A DNA stretch of 7,757 nucleotides, taken from contig DBWT01000007.1 in NCBI GenBank assembly GCA_002309035.1, forward strand, positions 19,157-26,913. Reading direction: 5' to 3'. Below, piece after piece: positions 5,771 through 7,757 of this stretch (positions are counted from its first letter, which is position 1; every line of letters starts with the position of its first letter). Under the pieces are notes generated by a model. The model worked only from the letters and a program-made list of their open reading frames with translations, was not told the DNA's origin and did not search any database. A program made the position numbers and the translations under genes. Source of the DNA: Caryophanales bacterium UBA1231. GTDB taxonomy: Bacteria; Bacillota_I; Bacilli_A; ML615J-28; CAG-313.

Positions 5771-7757
5771 ATGAAAAACAAAATTACAAAAATTCTTTTA
5801 GCGGTTTTAGTTTTCTTCGCATCAGCATTCTTATTTTCTTGCGAAATTAATGTTGGTGAAAACACAGGTCGTGTTGATGCTAAAGCTGCAGTTAAAGATT
5901 TCTTAAGCAATGATTTACTTCCAGAAATCGTTAACAACGTTGCTTTAAATAAAGTAACAAGTAATATTACTTTTGCTGATCCAGAAATTGAACCAACAGA
6001 AGAAGATTTAGAAAACAATTCTTATTCTGGTTTCATTCGTGGTGTTACAGCATACATTGAAACATCTCGTCCAGATGTAATCCATGCTGAATGGGTTTCA
6101 ACTGCACAAAGAGAATATGTTAAAGATGACAAAGGTACAGTTATTGGTGTACAAAAAACTGAACAAAAACATTTAGTTCTAATTGTTGACAGACAAGAAG
6201 AAGACGTAGAAGTTGAAATTACAGTTCATGCGGAAGCTCCTTATGCTGTTGGAACTAAAACACATTATTTCTCTAGTTCAAGAACAATTACTGTTACTGT
6301 AGCTGCAAAAGAACCTGCATTTGAAATGACTCTAGGCGAATTAATGAACCTAGCTTCAAGTGATTGGGTATACTTCCAACAACATGGTGTTGTTGATGCT
6401 GAAGGCAATGAAAAGTGCACAATTAAAGTAAGAGGTATCGTTACTGAAGAATTATGGGGCGATGGTTATGACAACCATTCATTCATGATTAATGATGGCG
6501 AAGCTTCACTTTATGTATATGCTCCTACTGGTGACACAGTTGAAATTGGTGATTTAGTAGAAGTTACTTGTGTTCCTACTACTTATTATGGTATTGTTGA
6601 AACTAGCCAAAAACCTGTAGTTAAAGTTCTTTATGGCGGACAAGCAGTTCCTGCTCCAAAAGCAACTTATACAGTTGATGAATTATACGAAAATGTATCA
6701 TTAGAAGATCATACAGTTGCTGGTCAAAGATATAACATTCAAGGTGTTTTAGCATATGAAAGTGGAAACTTTGTATTAAAATCAGACTCAACTGATAAAT
6801 TTGTTCAAATTTATTATAAAGCTTATACTGATTATGAAAAATCATTATTAAATGCTCAATTAGGTAATAAGATTGAATTAGAAACTTGTATTTATGATTC
6901 GCACTCTGCTGGATATTTACGTTTACTTCCTAACGTTTATGACTATCCAATCAAAACTTTAGAAATGACTGATAAAGAAAAAGTTGATTCAGCTAAATTA
7001 CAATTACAAGCTGCTCAATTTAAAGCTAAATATGAAGATGGTGATGAATTAGTACTTCCTACTGTTACAACAGAAGGTGTTCAAGTAACATGGTCATTTG
7101 AACCTGCATCTGCATATGCTGATGGTAAGATCGTTGCTAAAGCTGAAGGCACATTAAAATTAACTGCTGTTATTACAGTTGGTGCTGAAAGCGATACATT
7201 CGAAAAAGTTATTAATATTGCTCCTAAAGCTGGTGAAATCACTAAAGAATTAGTTGCAAACCCAGTTGCTGGAACTGAATATGTATTATTCATTAATCAA
7301 GTTCAATTAAAGAAAGAATTATACTTCACAGGTGAAAAAGCTGGTAACTTCCTTGCTACATCTGAAGAATTAGCTTCTGCAGCAAAAGTTATTCTTGAAG
7401 CTGCTGAAGGTGGATTCTACATTTCATTCAAAGATAAGAATGGTGCTAAGAAGTATATCGATGTTGATGAATATCAAGCTGGTAAGTTTGGTGTTGCTAT
7501 AACAGATGCTCCATCATGTGTATATACATGGGATGCAACAGTTATGACATTCAATACTACAAAAGGTGATTCTTACCTAGGATCATACAATCAAAATACT
7601 TCAATCTCAAGAAGTGCATTATCATACATTACTGGTGACAATGCTGCTAATATTGATGTAACTCAATATCCTGTTAGATTATATAAAGTAACTGGTGGTG
7701 AAGAACCAATCGTTGAACCAGAACCAACAATCGTTTCACAACCTGTTGCTGGTGAAA
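5771..7757 (+). CDS. Large modular surface lipoprotein with Ig-like and OB-like domains (3' end outside window)
   Basis: The frame stays open for 662 codons to the window end without a stop. The signal peptide has a KNKITK start, a hydrophobic core and lipobox LFSC (Cys24). Visible modules: an N-terminal region (about 33-178) with a helix then beta-rich sequence ending RTITVTV, perhaps Ig-like; an OB-like module (about 184-290: IKVRGIVTEE, HSFMINDGEASLYVY, VEIGDLVEVT); a second OB-like module (about 299-398: YTVDELYENVSLEDH, YNIQGVLAYESGNFVLKSD); and an Ig-like domain of the bacterial 'atrophied Ig' type (about 401-485: DKEKVDSAKLQL, LVLPTVTTEGVQVTWSFEP, GKIVAKAEGTLKLTAVITVG). The last is a module of unknown family (about 490-640: PVAGTEYVLF, LYFTGEKAGNFLAT, YLGSYN, SISRSALSYIT, YPVRLYKV). 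After a Glu/Pro linker (643-653), QPVAGE appears to open another copy. No catalytic domain is visible; one could lie downstream, since OB/Ig arrays often precede nuclease domains. Its role may be nucleic-acid or surface binding; function is inferred only. Confidence 0.88.
   Translation, partial: MKNKITKILLAVLVFFASAFLFSCEINVGENTGRVDAKAAVKDFLSNDLLPEIVNNVALNKVTSNITFADPEIEPTEEDLENNSYSGFIRGVTAYIETSRPDVIHAEWVSTAQREYVKDDKGTVIGVQKTEQKHLVLIVDRQEEDVEVEITVHAEAPYAVGTKTHYFSSSRTITVTVAAKEPAFEMTLGELMNLASSDWVYFQQHGVVDAEGNEKCTIKVRGIVTEELWGDGYDNHSFMINDGEASLYVYAPTGDTVEIGDLVEVTCVPTTYYGIVETSQKPVVKVLYGGQAVPAPKATYTVDELYENVSLEDHTVAGQRYNIQGVLAYESGNFVLKSDSTDKFVQIYYKAYTDYEKSLLNAQLGNKIELETCIYDSHSAGYLRLLPNVYDYPIKTLEMTDKEKVDSAKLQLQAAQFKAKYEDGDELVLPTVTTEGVQVTWSFEPASAYADGKIVAKAEGTLKLTAVITVGAESDTFEKVINIAPKAGEITKELVANPVAGTEYVLFINQVQLKKELYFTGEKAGNFLATSEELASAAKVILEAAEGGFYISFKDKNGAKKYIDVDEYQAGKFGVAITDAPSCVYTWDATVMTFNTTKGDSYLGSYNQNTSISRSALSYITGDNAANIDVTQYPVRLYKVTGGEEPIVEPEPTIVSQPVAGE

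Noticed and set aside
5743..6018. Minus-strand open frame opposite the start of the large lipoprotein
   Set aside because: It overlaps a clear signal peptide and ribosome binding site on the + strand; its sequence is low-complexity Ser/Lys/Leu-rich, as expected from the complement.
7081..7293. Minus-strand open frame inside the Ig-like region
   Set aside because: Lies wholly antisense to a conserved Ig-like domain and shows no start signal; a composition artefact.

Overview
The window is AT-rich and densely coded on the + strand. It looks like a fragment of a low-GC Gram-positive or Mollicutes-type genome. Several signs point that way: strong AAGGAG-type ribosome binding sites, lipoproteins with very short Lys-rich signal peptides, heavy use of TTA, AAA, GAA and ATT codons, and tightly packed genes. 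All visible tryptophans are TGG, no coding frame needs TGA to be read through, and stops are TAG or TAA. The standard code therefore fits. This argues against Mycoplasma and Spiroplasma and is compatible with Acholeplasma-, Izemoplasma- or RF39-like Mollicutes, or another AT-rich Bacilli lineage. The exact taxon is an inference.

Layout: (1) 1-582 is the 3' part of an UgpC/MsmX-type ABC importer ATPase. (2) 586-1506 and (3) 1517-2548 are two MalF/MalG-type permeases, the second with an unusual extra N-terminal membrane segment. (4) 2572-4032 is a family-1 (UgpB-like) substrate-binding lipoprotein. (5) 4059-5759 is a lipoprotein with a staphylococcal-nuclease (thermonuclease) domain whose catalytic residues appear intact, followed by OB-fold-like modules. 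(6) 5771 to beyond the window end is a large modular lipoprotein (662 codons visible) with Ig-like and OB-like domains and what looks like the start of a repeated C-terminal module. Gaps between genes are 3 to 26 bases. Each gene has its own ribosome binding site, and I see no terminator or convincing promoter between them, so the six genes read as one operon whose 5' and 3' ends lie outside the window. No stretch of 300 bases lacks a gene. I found no RNA gene, CRISPR array, insertion sequence or attachment site.

Working model (inference): a surface-anchored nuclease and a nucleic-acid- or surface-binding lipoprotein are produced together with an ABC importer, so that extracellular DNA or RNA is cut at the membrane and a product (nucleotide, nucleoside, sugar-phosphate or oligonucleotide) is taken up. 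Nuclease lipoproteins next to UgpAEC-like transporters are known from mycoplasmas, so the principle has precedent. The particular architecture here (OB modules on the nuclease, a second large OB/Ig lipoprotein, an extended permease) is what deserves attention.
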